Origin: Bacteroides sp. 224
GTDB taxonomy: Bacteria > Bacteroidota > Bacteroidia > Bacteroidales > Bacteroidaceae
Assembly: GCF_010500995.1 (NCBI RefSeq)
Contig: NZ_QVMK01000004.1
Coordinates: forward strand, 212,968 to 276,967
Direction of reading: 5' to 3'
Length of the DNA: 64,000 nucleotides
Shown one piece after another: positions 20,501-30,900 of this stretch. The notes below the pieces were generated by a model. That model did not search any database, was not told the origin of the DNA, and was given only the letters and a program-made list of their open reading frames with translations. Both the position numbers and the translations under genes were made by a program. Within the stretch, counting starts at the first letter, position 1, and the number at the start of each line of letters is the position of its first letter.

Positions 20501-22251
20501 AACTCTTCCAATCGTTCTTCCATTACCTTCACAATAGCATCTGTGTTTTCGAGGGTGCTTCCTCTGGGCATAGTAACATAAATATTGAAACGATCGGAGT
20601 TAACATCCTTCATTTGCTGCACATTGAGCGTAATAGAAAGTATCAGTGTTACAAATAATACGATAACGGCTCCAAAGATTGTAACTCCCGGATTCCTCAT
20701 GGCTGTCTTCAACAATACCAAATAGATCTGTATAGGACGCTGAGTGATGGATATCTTTTCATAGAAAACACTGTTTCCATTCTTCTTCTTTAAAATCACA
20801 TACGTTACCATAGGTACAAACAGCAAAGCAACAACCAATGATATAAGTAAAGTAGAAATAATGGATACACCAATATGATGCCCTATGAGTTTTATCAAAA
20901 AATTATCCGAGAAGATAAAAGGAAGAAATACAGTAACCGTAGTCAATGTGGCAGCTACAATAGACCTCCAAACCTCTTTAGTACCTTGAAGCACAGAGCG
21001 TTCGGGTGTTTCACCGGCTCCGGATAAACGATAGATATTCTCCAAGACGACGACACTATTATCCAGCAACATCCCCACAGCCAAGGCCATCCCTACCAAT
21101 GTTAAACTATTGATGGTAATACCAAAAGCATAAAAGAAATTGAAAGCAGTATATACGGAGATAGGTATGGATAAAGCTATCAGAAACACTAATCTTAGAT
21201 TCTTCAAGAAAAGCCATAAAATAAGAATGGCCAATAATCCCCCGGTAATTGCCAGATTAATAATTTCATTGATATTCTTTTCCATCACTTCGGCTGTATT
21301 CTCTTGAACAACAATCTCTACATCGTACAGAGCCAGCTTCTCATTTAGTTTATCAATCGCATCGACAGCCCTGTGAGATAATTCAATCAAGTTGGCTTGA
21401 GAATCATTTGTCAGCGCTACCGAAATAGCATCTTTTCCATTTACACGGCTATAAGATGTTTCCTCTTTCAAATCAAAGAAAACGGTGGCAATATCTTTCA
21501 AATGAATGGGCCCCGGAGCAACCACAATGTTCTCAAGATCGGAAACCTGTGTATATAAAGAATTTACATGTACAAAGAACTTTCCATCGGGTTCGTTGCT
21601 GTAACCTACAAATGCTTTTTCCTGAGTATTCTGAGATAATGTGTTACTGATACCTGCCGGAGTCAGATTCAATGCTTTACACATATCAGGGTCCAGTTGT
21701 ATTTCAATGGCTCTTTCACGTCCTCCGTATATGTTTACGGAAGCAACTCCGTCTATGTTTTCCAACTCCGGACGGACTTCTCTATCCACTACATTCCTAA
21801 CACGATCCACTCCTCCGGACCCGCGCACTTGCAGTGTAATAAAGTTATTTGCCATTTGGGCCACATCAACTTTCTGTACACGAACATCAAAACCTTCCGG
21901 TAAAGTAGAAGCCACTTCAGCAATCTTTTCCTCCAACTTAAGCGAAGTAATCTTAAAATTCACATTGCTTTTAAAATCAATGCGTATATTTGATTGCCTG
22001 TTATCTATATTCGATTGAATCTTATCAACTCCTCCAATGGCGCTTATAGCTCCTTCCAAAGGAATAACCACTTCCGACTCTACGTAAGAGGGATCCATAT
22101 CCTGAGAGGAAGAAACCTGAACAAACAAAGTCGGGAGTTCCGCGTTGGGCAATAATTCAACTGGCAGTTGCTTATAAGACACATACCCAAGCAGGGTAAG
22201 TGCAATAAACAACATGCTAATTGTTATTCTTCTATGAAGTACAAAATCCAT
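17548..22251 (-). CDS. RND efflux permease fused to an ABC transporter ATPase
   Basis: One uninterrupted frame of 1567 residues. Residues 1 to about 1030 form a complete AcrB-type RND pump: TM1, large porter loop, a TM4 segment GMALAVGMLLDNSVVVLENI with the proton-relay Asp, second porter loop and TM8-12 ending near FIPTVCMGLE. About six extra hydrophobic helices follow (residues 1045-1255). The C-terminus (1294-1567) is a full ABC ATPase: Walker A GPNGAGKST at 1312-1320, signature FSGGM at 1412-1416, Walker B ILIVDE with Glu1437, and switch His1468. RND pumps use proton force and ABC proteins use ATP, so the union is unusual. It starts 6 bp after the preceding RND gene. Hydrophobic drug or lipid export is only inferred. 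Confidence 0.9.
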   Translation of the reverse strand: MDFVLHRRITISMLFIALTLLGYVSYKQLPVELLPNAELPTLFVQVSSSQDMDPSYVESEVVIPLEGAISAIGGVDKIQSNIDNRQSNIRIDFKSNVNFKITSLKLEEKIAEVASTLPEGFDVRVQKVDVAQMANNFITLQVRGSGGVDRVRNVVDREVRPELENIDGVASVNIYGGRERAIEIQLDPDMCKALNLTPAGISNTLSQNTQEKAFVGYSNEPDGKFFVHVNSLYTQVSDLENIVVAPGPIHLKDIATVFFDLKEETSYSRVNGKDAISVALTNDSQANLIELSHRAVDAIDKLNEKLALYDVEIVVQENTAEVMEKNINEIINLAITGGLLAILILWLFLKNLRLVFLIALSIPISVYTAFNFFYAFGITINSLTLVGMALAVGMLLDNSVVVLENIYRLSGAGETPERSVLQGTKEVWRSIVAATLTTVTVFLPFIFSDNFLIKLIGHHIGVSIISTLLISLVVALLFVPMVTYVILKKKNGNSVFYEKISITQRPIQIYLVLLKTAMRNPGVTIFGAVIVLFVTLILSITLNVQQMKDVNSDRFNIYVTMPRGSTLENTDAIVKVMEERLEEFPEKKELICRIRESEAVLTLVLQEDYQKISKRNIADIKADVQGKLSNTGRADIYIAEASGGGGGASAAMSGLGNFMRMMGIGDNRERIVVKGSDYDMMQLVAEDIRYFVNEQEFIRGSWVSYTGRQAELRLDFDPILLTTYNITRNNISSGLSSLNNEFSSGTNLKIGDDSYDIIIRSNTPQTEEEEELLKREKNVDDLKAVQIQNAEGGLHDLSDLASINYGRGRSRIMRVNQDKQLEVFYSFSRNAESSKTLLEAYRADIDDFMATYNLPAGVAVEVFHEEDQFADFKFLIFAAFILIFMILASVFESISTPFVLLFTIPLAAIGSLLALLLTSNSLLNANTLTGFLILLGVVVNNGIILIDYSNILRKRGYRRNRSLMMAGLSRIRPILITSITTIIAMMPLAMGDSEYSGAIGAPFAITVIGGLAFSAILTLVFIPTVCMGLENTLQWYRSLSRKLWALHLVIYVVGVLAIYLYADGMLWQSIYLVALTALIPGVTYFIQTSLRRANAEVVNPDEEIRITVRNLVKIYDWPGRFSRQWKSGLNIRKRLGLSTEYHSLKDFRNTIWEFALFGFLIYFTYFFINSKLWFFLLSFVVYALTLNLWRKIRTYLYFKSAESKTVKNINRIIFWSIPPIIWFMMLMRMDNPKFVIGVGVLWAFCIAIYVTSQYLYNKEINIERVQGRFAGFKRPYFRMVKSIPLIGKQRKPFKALRGVSFEIKTGMFGLLGPNGAGKSTMMRIICGILEQSYGSIWINGLDSRIYREELQGLIGFLPQEFGTYENMSSWEFLDYQAILKGITDKKVREERIEYVLKSVHMYERKDAKIGSFSGGMKQRIGIALILLHLPRILIVDEPTAGLDPRERIRFRNLLVELSKERIVIFSTHIIEDISSSCNQVVVVNKGDLKYFGDPIDMVNMATGKVWSFTIDKTEFEKVLDKSMVIHHMQDENIIQVRYLSYEQPYEGAVQVEANLEDAYLCLLKNMN

Positions 22252-22257
22252 TCTCCC

Positions 22258-25200
22258 TTACTTTTTTAGTATCTTATTCTTTGTTTGCTCCAATATGTAA
22301 TATACACACGGAATCACCATCAAACTCATTAGAGTAGAAGTTATCAAACCACCAATCACAGCAATAGCCATCGGAGAACGCAAAGACGCTCCCTCTCCAA
22401 AACTGAGAGCCAATGGAACCAATGCCAAAACAGTAGTCAAGGTAGTCATGATAATAGGGCGAATACGTTGCTGACCAGCCTGTACAATCGCTTCGACTAA
22501 TTCCATACCACCGTTTTTCAGTTGATTGATGCGGTCTACAAGAATAATTGAGTTATTCACAGCAATTCCCACTAACATAACAATACCGATAACTCCCATA
22601 ATATTAATGGTAGTACCTGTGACGAAGAACAGTAGAATTGCTCCAACCACAGCCAAAGGTATAGTCAGCAATATAGTGAAAGGATGCAATAAGGATTCAA
22701 ACTGAGAAGCCAGCACCATATATACCAGTATCACAGAAAGTATCAATGCAAACATTAAACTATTCATTGACTCTTGTCTTTTCTCTTCTTCCCCTGTAAC
22801 AGTAATTGAATAATTAAGCGGAAGTTCGATGTCTTTTACAGCTACTCGAATATCCTGAGCAGCTTTATCCAACGACACCTTAGAGTCTATGTTAGCCAAT
22901 ATTTTACTGATTCTATTTTGATTTCTTCTAAATATCTCTTTGGGCGCATTGGAATGTTCAAGAGTTGCAATTTCCTGCAAACGGAATTTCTGCTCACCGC
23001 TCTTGATTATCAAGTTGTTCAAAGCTGCAAGATTTACATCGGGAAGTTTAATCACGATATCGCGCATCTCGCCTCTGTATTCCATCTTACCTGCTTCTTT
23101 TCCGCTTAATTGTTGTTTCAATTGTTCAATGACGGTACCCACACTTAAATTATTAATTCCTGCCATGGTGCGATCTATGGAAACAATAACTTCAGGAGCT
23201 CCATCTTCGGTAGAAGTCATGATGTTAAAGAGTCCATCTACTTGCATCATCCTGTCTCTTACTTCCTGGGTAATCTTTGCTATTTCATTTAAGTCTTCAC
23301 CTTTTACCTCTACTACTATAGGAGCATCTTCGCCACCTAAAATATTACTTAGTGAGTTTTCTTCTTGTTTAATGGTAAGTTCTAATACACCGGGGTTTTC
23401 AGCAGCGGCTATCAAATGCTCAATAACGTATTCGGGAGATACAGGGCTACTCTTTGAAAGATTCACCTTCATTGTAGCTGTGTTTTCTCCTTCAAAGATT
23501 GAATTTTCGGAGTTACTTCCTGTACCCACATGGCTGTATACGGTACATAGAGAATCACCGGAAATGGAATAAATAAGCTCTTCGAGGGTTGCCACAGCAT
23601 CAGAAGTACGTTCTAATTGTGTTCCTTCCGGAAGTTTTACCTGTACGGAAAAACTTCTTCCCTCTGTTCGTGGCATATATTCAGTACCGATGAAAGGAAG
23701 ACAGAAAAGCGACAAAACGATGAGCAATAATGATATTCCAATAACCACCCAACGACGATTGATTAACTTACGAAGTGTTTTGGTATATCCGGTTATTTGA
23801 AGCGACTTCTTATCCTCTACCACATTCTTTTTACTTCCCATTTGTTTATACAACATAGGAATAACCAGAATAGCCACAAATAAAGAAGATACCAAAGAGA
23901 ATGTTACCGTCCATGCCTGGTCTTTAAACATTTCGCCGGTAGCACCATGAAGATATACTATCGGCAGGAATACAACAATGGTGGTAAGCGTAGATGCGAT
24001 AACGGCTCCTGCAACCTCAGAAGTTCCTGTAATGGCCGCCTCTTTTATACTCATCCCTTTCTCCTGATTCCTGAATATACTTTCAATTACCACAATCGCA
24101 TTATCAACTAACATACCGGCTCCTAAGGCAAGTCCTCCCAGAGTCATGATATTCAATGTTAACCCATTAAAGAACATCAAGTTGAAAGTAGCAACAATGG
24201 AAATAGGAATAGCCAAACTGACAATTAACGTTGTGCCAATTCGGCGTAAGAATATAAACAGAACAACAACAGCCAGAATAACTCCCAGGATGGCACTTTC
24301 TTTTACATCATCTATAGAGCTTTTGATGAATGTTCCCTGATTGGTAATAATCTTAAAATTATATCCGGGTAATGCTTGTTCAATAGCCGTAAGTTGTTTG
24401 CTAACCACATCCACCACTTTCACCGTATTGAAACGCATTTCTTTATACACAGAAAGGCCAATACTTCTTTCTCCATTGATGCGAACGATGTTTTCGGGTC
24501 TTGCATTCTCAAATCTAACAGTAGCTACTTCTTTTAATAATACCGGTGCCTTGTTTTGATTTGTCGATTCAGATCCTTCTGTTAGGGTTTCTACAGGTTT
24601 GTAGCCAACAATAAGGTTCTCAAAATCAACTTCCTGAGTAAAACCGCTGTTACTTTTTACCAAATATTGAATACCCAACTCCGAAACCCGTCCACCGGAA
24701 ATACTTTGATTGTTGGCTTCAATCTTCGAAACAATCTCATCAATATTCAGTTTAAAAGCCTCTAACTTATAAGGATCGGTATGAATGAATAATGAAGTAA
24801 CCTCATCACCCGAAAGAGTAACATCGGCCACCCCTTCCAAACGAATTAGCTCATTGCGAATATAGCTTTCGGCCACTTTGCGTAATTCGGACATATCCTT
24901 AATGGTTCGGTGCGACAATCCCACCAGAATTACAGGAGAAGTATTAGGATCATGTTGCGTAATCTTAAACTCTGTAATATCCGGATTTTGAGAAAAGGCA
25001 CTCATTGCTTTCTGCAGATCGAGAAAAGCTTCATCCATATCTTTTCGCCAAGTATATTCCACAGTTACACGTGCCGAACCGGCTTTTATTATGGAAGAAA
25101 CCTGTGTAACATCGCTCTGGCGAATAGCCATCGACTCTATGTTCTTTACAAATTGTTTTTCTATTTCCTCGGGAGGACGTTCTCCTGCTTTTATTTCTAT

Positions 25201-25341
25201 AAACAGGCGCGGATTATTCAAATCAGGCAGCAAGTCTACACTTAACTGATCGTATGATATTTTACCCAATAACAAAATAGCAAGTATAACCATACTAATT
25301 GTTACCGGATTACTAACCGCAAATTTTACAATATTCTTCAT
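22258..25341 (-). CDS. RND efflux pump inner membrane subunit
   Basis: A 1027-residue AcrB/CzcA-like proton-driven pump, a normal length for the family. TM1 is at residues 10-30, the first porter loop follows, TM2-7 include GGLALGAGMLVDNAIVVIESI with the relay Asp, then the second porter loop and TM8-12 ending at VIPCVYYILE. It is paralogous to the RND half of the next gene and lies 21 bp after the adaptor gene. The two RND proteins may form a heteromeric pump like MdtBC, which the side-by-side arrangement suggests but does not prove. The substrate class (drug, lipid or metal) cannot be read from the sequence. Confidence 0.92.
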   Translation of the reverse strand: MKNIVKFAVSNPVTISMVILAILLLGKISYDQLSVDLLPDLNNPRLFIEIKAGERPPEEIEKQFVKNIESMAIRQSDVTQVSSIIKAGSARVTVEYTWRKDMDEAFLDLQKAMSAFSQNPDITEFKITQHDPNTSPVILVGLSHRTIKDMSELRKVAESYIRNELIRLEGVADVTLSGDEVTSLFIHTDPYKLEAFKLNIDEIVSKIEANNQSISGGRVSELGIQYLVKSNSGFTQEVDFENLIVGYKPVETLTEGSESTNQNKAPVLLKEVATVRFENARPENIVRINGERSIGLSVYKEMRFNTVKVVDVVSKQLTAIEQALPGYNFKIITNQGTFIKSSIDDVKESAILGVILAVVVLFIFLRRIGTTLIVSLAIPISIVATFNLMFFNGLTLNIMTLGGLALGAGMLVDNAIVVIESIFRNQEKGMSIKEAAITGTSEVAGAVIASTLTTIVVFLPIVYLHGATGEMFKDQAWTVTFSLVSSLFVAILVIPMLYKQMGSKKNVVEDKKSLQITGYTKTLRKLINRRWVVIGISLLLIVLSLFCLPFIGTEYMPRTEGRSFSVQVKLPEGTQLERTSDAVATLEELIYSISGDSLCTVYSHVGTGSNSENSIFEGENTATMKVNLSKSSPVSPEYVIEHLIAAAENPGVLELTIKQEENSLSNILGGEDAPIVVEVKGEDLNEIAKITQEVRDRMMQVDGLFNIMTSTEDGAPEVIVSIDRTMAGINNLSVGTVIEQLKQQLSGKEAGKMEYRGEMRDIVIKLPDVNLAALNNLIIKSGEQKFRLQEIATLEHSNAPKEIFRRNQNRISKILANIDSKVSLDKAAQDIRVAVKDIELPLNYSITVTGEEEKRQESMNSLMFALILSVILVYMVLASQFESLLHPFTILLTIPLAVVGAILLFFVTGTTINIMGVIGIVMLVGIAVNNSIILVDRINQLKNGGMELVEAIVQAGQQRIRPIIMTTLTTVLALVPLALSFGEGASLRSPMAIAVIGGLITSTLMSLMVIPCVYYILEQTKNKILKK

Positions 25342-25362
25342 CGGTCGTATGTTTTCGGCTGT

Positions 25363-26424
25363 TTATCTTTGAACCTTTACTTTGCTGTTTTCTCTCAATG
25401 TTTCGAACCCTCTTACCACCAGGTTATCATTAACATCAAGCCCGCTCAATATTTCTATATTATTTTCGTCTTCCATGCCTGTATTGATATCCCGACGAAT
25501 AGCCGTGTTCTTCTCTACAATATATACATACTTTCTGTTCCGATGAGATTGAATAACATTCTTAGGTATGACAATGGAGCTATCAGCTCTATCTACAATA
25601 ACATCTGCCTTTACAAACATACCGGGACGCAACTTCAATTTATCATTCTGAATGGTGATCTTTCCTTTAAAAGTACGGGTTTCCATACTTACCGCAGGAG
25701 ATAATTCGGTGATGGTTCCTTTCAATGTATCATGAGGCAAGGTATAGTGTGTAATAAATACCGGTTGAGATACTTTCACATCGTTAATAGCACTTTCGGG
25801 CAGGTTTACATCCATGTACATTTGCGCATAGTCCATAATTCCTACCATCGGTTTACCTTGTTCTACTTTTACGCCGGGGGTATAGTGTGGCAAATTAACG
25901 ATTACTCCATTAAAAGGAGCTTTAACTGTCATCTTTTCAAGATTCAACTTTGCATTCTCGTAATCATAACGGGCATTGGTTACCTTTACTTCGGTATTGC
26001 GCATTTCGCTCAGTGTTACTCCTCCTTTTTCATGAAGAGTTTTCTGTTTGCTTTGTTCTTGTTCTGCTATTTCAAGACTTAGTTTTTTGCTATCAATAGC
26101 AATTCCGTTTTCATATTCAACATCTGTAAGACGTATAATAGTTTGTCCTTTATTAACGGTATCTCCCAATTTAAAAGGTTTGCCCGTTTTAGGATTTATC
26201 TGGAGTTTATAATTTCCGGCAATCTGCGAATTTAATTCTACTCCATAAGTAGGATTGGCTGTTCCTGTTGTATTAAACAGTTTACTGATAGAACCTTTTT
26301 TTAATTCTGTAACAGAAACAGGTGTAGCAATATCATTCTGAGATCCCTGAGGCTGATTATTACAAGAAGCCAATACAGCTACAACAATAACAGACAATGC
26401 GATAGTATTTATAGTTTGTTTCAT
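25363..26424 (-). CDS. RND periplasmic adaptor lipoprotein (membrane fusion protein)
   Basis: A 353-residue HlyD/AcrA-type adaptor that links an inner membrane pump to the outer membrane channel. The signal sequence ends in a lipobox VLASC (Cys21). A lipoyl half-motif is followed by a helical hairpin (about residues 95-160, SLEIAEQEQSKQKTLHEKG), the second lipoyl half (VKAPFNGVIVNLPHYTPGVKVEQG), a beta-barrel domain and a membrane-proximal domain. It lies 8 bp after the TolC-type gene and 21 bp before the RND gene, so the three form a standard tripartite unit inside the larger operon. Confidence 0.92.
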   Translation of the reverse strand: MKQTINTIALSVIVVAVLASCNNQPQGSQNDIATPVSVTELKKGSISKLFNTTGTANPTYGVELNSQIAGNYKLQINPKTGKPFKLGDTVNKGQTIIRLTDVEYENGIAIDSKKLSLEIAEQEQSKQKTLHEKGGVTLSEMRNTEVKVTNARYDYENAKLNLEKMTVKAPFNGVIVNLPHYTPGVKVEQGKPMVGIMDYAQMYMDVNLPESAINDVKVSQPVFITHYTLPHDTLKGTITELSPAVSMETRTFKGKITIQNDKLKLRPGMFVKADVIVDRADSSIVIPKNVIQSHRNRKYVYIVEKNTAIRRDINTGMEDENNIEILSGLDVNDNLVVRGFETLRENSKVKVQR

Positions 26425-26432
26425 GACTGGAT

Positions 26433-27905
26433 TTATTTTTCGGAGTTAATATCTTTCAGTGGTACAATAGCCATATTATTCTCAAAATCGTATAGAGAAA
26501 GGATTTTCAGGTTTAATAATTCAATTTTATAATTGATTAAAGCCTGAGAATAAGTCATTTTCTTACTTGATAGCTGTGTTTGGAATTGATTCATATCCAT
26601 ACCTGTAATGTCTCCTTCGCGATAGCGAATGATATTCAAATCATACGTAAGTTGTGCATTCCTCACATTTTGCTCGGCTATTCTAATCTGTGTTTTGAGG
26701 TTTTCCAAGCTACGCCATGTTTGACGAATATTTAATTCAATATCTTTTCTTTCTTCATGAGCTTCAAGCCTGTTTATTTGTTGAGCTATTTTTTGTGCAC
26801 GAATACGGGCTTTCTTTTCTCCCCAGTCGAACAAGGGAACGGAGAAACTTACAGAGATAGTTGGACTCTGCATCCGATCTTTATAAATATGCTCAAACTT
26901 TTCATTTACTCCAGTGAAACCAAATGATAAATCTACATTTCCTTTAAATTCATTTAGAGCTTTTGTGGTAATCATTTGAAAGTCTAATTCCTCTGTGGCT
27001 ATTTCACGTTGTCGCAATTCAAGTCTTGAATTTAGTCCTTGTTCTATTGCTTTATTTAGATCAACCTCAACTTCGTTTATCTTTACTTCGGCAAAGACAA
27101 CAATATCTTCATCTAATCCCATTCCCAATGTTTGTTTCAACTGATCTTTTGCGTTAGATAAGGATACGATTCGCTCTTCAACAGAGGAGTTTGCTGTTGC
27201 AAGATTCAACTCAGCCTGAAAAAGCTCATCTTTAGCAGCCAAATCTGCTTCTACCTTATTCTTTATAATATCATAGCTTTGTTGCGCATTGGTTAATTCT
27301 TCTTTACTAATCTCCAAATTGCTTTGAGCCATATATACCATATAGAACTGATTCGTAATCTGTTTTTCTGTATTCAGACGTTGTAGAGCATAACTTATAT
27401 TGGCATTTTCCAAATCAAACTCAATTCGCCTCAATTCCATTTTTCTTCGGTTATAGGTAAAAATGGGTTGTTCCAGTCTTAATGATAAATTATTATTAAA
27501 TTTTTTATTACTACCTTCCTTTTGACTACTGGAGCTACCATTCTGCCATCCAAATGTATTCGTCAAAGAAACTAACCCATCTGTCCACAATATAGGTTGT
27601 TCAATACGGAAAGTACCATTTGAGTTGAAATTTTCACTGTTATACCATTTAGAATTAAAGCTATCAAAATTACTCCTTTTACTATAATCTATAGGAGTTA
27701 TATTAAGTAAAAACTTAGACTTGAGAGAAGCTCTTTGAGCTATAAGATTCTGTTGATACCGCTCTAAGTTCATAAAAGAGGTACGTAAGTTTGGGCTGTT
27801 TTGAGCCGCAATATCCATCGTTCTTTCTAATGTGAGCACTTCCTGTCCATAGACGAGTGACGAGGTTCCCATAAGGATGCTCACAGCAAGAATAATCTTC
27901 TTCAT
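26433..27905 (-). CDS. TolC-family outer membrane efflux protein
   Basis: A 490-residue outer membrane factor. A signal peptide (MKKIILAVSILMGTSSLVYGQ) is followed by two repeats rich in long amphipathic helices with the usual TolC pattern (LRLEQPIFTYNRRKMELRR, later VSFSVPLFDWGEKKARIRA). It would trimerise into a channel tunnel across the outer membrane and periplasm. The frame can start at 27926, but Met at 27905 begins the signal peptide directly. It is flanked by the ABC-2/M1 permease gene (39 bp upstream) and the adaptor gene (8 bp downstream). Confidence 0.92.
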   Translation of the reverse strand: MKKIILAVSILMGTSSLVYGQEVLTLERTMDIAAQNSPNLRTSFMNLERYQQNLIAQRASLKSKFLLNITPIDYSKRSNFDSFNSKWYNSENFNSNGTFRIEQPILWTDGLVSLTNTFGWQNGSSSSQKEGSNKKFNNNLSLRLEQPIFTYNRRKMELRRIEFDLENANISYALQRLNTEKQITNQFYMVYMAQSNLEISKEELTNAQQSYDIIKNKVEADLAAKDELFQAELNLATANSSVEERIVSLSNAKDQLKQTLGMGLDEDIVVFAEVKINEVEVDLNKAIEQGLNSRLELRQREIATEELDFQMITTKALNEFKGNVDLSFGFTGVNEKFEHIYKDRMQSPTISVSFSVPLFDWGEKKARIRAQKIAQQINRLEAHEERKDIELNIRQTWRSLENLKTQIRIAEQNVRNAQLTYDLNIIRYREGDITGMDMNQFQTQLSSKKMTYSQALINYKIELLNLKILSLYDFENNMAIVPLKDINSEK

Positions 27906-27944
27906 TCGTTGAAACTTGCTTTGCATAAGTCTGTTTAATTTATA

Positions 27945-30900
27945 TTACTGTCTTTTTACTATTTTCACTGCATCGGCTGTTACACTTCTGATTTTACTCT
28001 CATTGGTTAATGTAACTTTCACTGTATCTGTATCAAAATAATATACTCCAAGTTGTTCCCATTCTCCGTTGGGGTTTCTCATATTAAGATAAGCATCTTC
28101 TTCTTCTCCGTTGTATGCTACTTTAAAATGATATTCTTTTCCGTCGTGCCTTCGATTCCAGCTCTCACTATCGTAGGCCCAATAATAAATTTCATAATAT
28201 CCGGCACCATTAAGAGGTGCTTTCCAGGTGGCTGTTTGAGTACCGTCTCCACTCTTTATTACATAAGCCGAACGAATGTACTCTCCGTAATATCCACCAT
28301 TGGTAGTAGGTGTCCATTGCAAAGGAGGACGCCAGGACTGCACTCCCATATACTTAAATCCACTATCTTCAATTCTATCCAGCCATTTGGGAAGAAGCCC
28401 TACTATGGCAGGTTCAGATAATGAGAATAAGGGGTCTTCATTATCTATGATAATTTCATTGGGACTTTGTTTAACACCTCCCTCAATTACAAAATCGCCT
28501 TCTTCATCAACGGTTGTTCTGTTTTCCTTCACAATATTACGTACAGGAAGGTAGATGGTTGCCGGTAAGTTATTAGATATAATAGTATTGACTTCTATAT
28601 TACGAGGTTCTTCTTCCCATACAGAAACCAGCATCTTTGTTTCATGAGGCTTCAATGTAACCTTCCGGCTGGCTCTTGGATCGGGATCGTCATTCCAATA
28701 CCCTCCCACGCGTGTATTAACGTGTACTATACCATCGTGATCGGAAAGATTTGAAATAGTTACCTTAAGCACAAAACTCTCTTTACCCCTATTTATAATA
28801 TGAGATACTTCGGGCGGATAAACCGTAAAATACGGAAGAGGAGTTGGATGATTCCATTTTGTTATTTCCGATCGAATATCTGTTTGAGTTATATGCCCTA
28901 ATGTGTCTAATAGATTTTCAAACTGAATGTTTTTAAATGTATTTCTTCTTAGCATTGTATACAATGAGTCTTTAAAAGCATTTACCCCAATGCCCATTTC
29001 AGGGACAGAGAAAAGCACCGCCGCTTTAAGACCTATAATATTATCTTGAATATCCCGATACTTGGCATCTCCTAATAACTCCTTAAATGAATGTCGATCT
29101 AACAATAAATTTGCTTTTTCATTATTGGATATACCATTGTAATTTCTTTCCCAGCCGCCATCTTCCGACTTTCTTTGCAAATAAAGCTCTACAATTCGGT
29201 TAGAAACCGACCATTCCGACGAAAATATATTATATCTAAAATTATAGAACTGAGGAAATACATAATAAGGATTGGCTTCCGAAGTTATCTCCATTCTTCC
29301 GCGTTGGCCCATAGAAAAATCAACCTTTCCTTCCGAATCCATGAAATTGTACAAAAGATCATCAAAAGTTCTTATCTTAGCTTCGTATTCATCAATTTGC
29401 CGATCCCATTTAGACCATTCAATGCGGTTTTTCCATCTTCTGCGTATATCCATTTCATCAAATATCCATCCTTTTTCCGGAAAGAGTACCATCTCCGGTT
29501 GCATGGTTTCTTGCGATTGCGACCAAGCATGCACATACGTATGGAATTGAGCCGGCACTTCAATCAAAGAAAACTGCTTAAACGGATAATTGAGTTTAGT
29601 TTCCCTCTCCATGCGTTGTTTGGCTTCTTTCAGCAAATGAGGAATGGTATCTTGAATACTGTCGAGCTCGGCACTAAAGAAATCATGCCCTTCTATATAC
29701 CAGGCATTAAACAAAACACTATCGGCCTCAATACTTTTCCGTGCATATTTGCCAATAATTAATGAAACAGCCTGTACCGGATAGTCTGTAGAATACACAT
29801 ATACACCTTCTGCTTCAGAAATATTTCTTCCTTGTGATAGGGGTATTAAACCGGGCAAAGGTTTAATTGTAATGTTGAAATCGCTAAAATAAGATTGTAG
29901 CCAGTCGGGATTTTCATCACTAAACGAAATCCCCGGACGTGGGTACCAATAGGTTTCCGGAGTAAATAACAAATAATTATCTGTTTGAAAAGAATATTGT
30001 TTATCTACATTAATCAACATTCTTTTGTTTTCCTTTTGAAGTACTTCTTCGGGAATATCTAAATAACAAAAGTCGTTATTTATCTTACCATGATATTTAA
30101 TGGTAAGGGAAATACTGTCTCCCTGAGTTATTTCTTTTTCAAAATCGGCAAGAATAATCTGATGGTCACGAGTATACTTAACAGGGGTTCCTTCATACTC
30201 TATATGATCTACCTGCAACCCCGGATTTAAACAAAAAGCAAATACAGAAGAGCTTTTCAGAGCTGTACCCTTCACCTTTACCTCGGCGGTAATAGAGGAA
30301 GGTTGTTGTTCCACCCAGATATCATATTTATCAATAACCATTTTAGGTGTATTCACATATTTGTTATTGATTTCCGTATATTGTTTACGCACGCTGCCTT
30401 CGTGCAATATCAGACGGATGTGGTTAAAACCTGCCGCTCCACTCCCAAGCAACATTAAAACGCCTAATGCAACCCAGGGATAACTGCTTCGGGAATAATT
30501 GGGCAAACGATTGAAAAGAGAGATGGTTAAGCAAATAAAAGCAATACCGGCAAAAAGATAAATTGCTCTATGATTGAGTACAGTTACATAATTGGTAAAT
30601 CCAACAATCGAAGACTTCATTAACGGAAGGCTGTATGCCATATAGTCAAACAAATAATAGAATTTGTTTCCTATATAAAAAATGGTGAGCCCGATATATC
30701 CAAGTAAAATAACAAAAGTCAAAGCCTGGTTCTTTAATACCAGCATCATAAAAATAGAAAGGCCGATAATGAAAATTAAAGTCGGAACACAAATAATAAA
30801 GAAATATTGAAGGTATGCCAGTAAATCAACGTATGCTCCGGTTGACATATAATTAAATAAAAGCGTCATTCCCAATACGATGAGATTCAAGATCAGAAAA

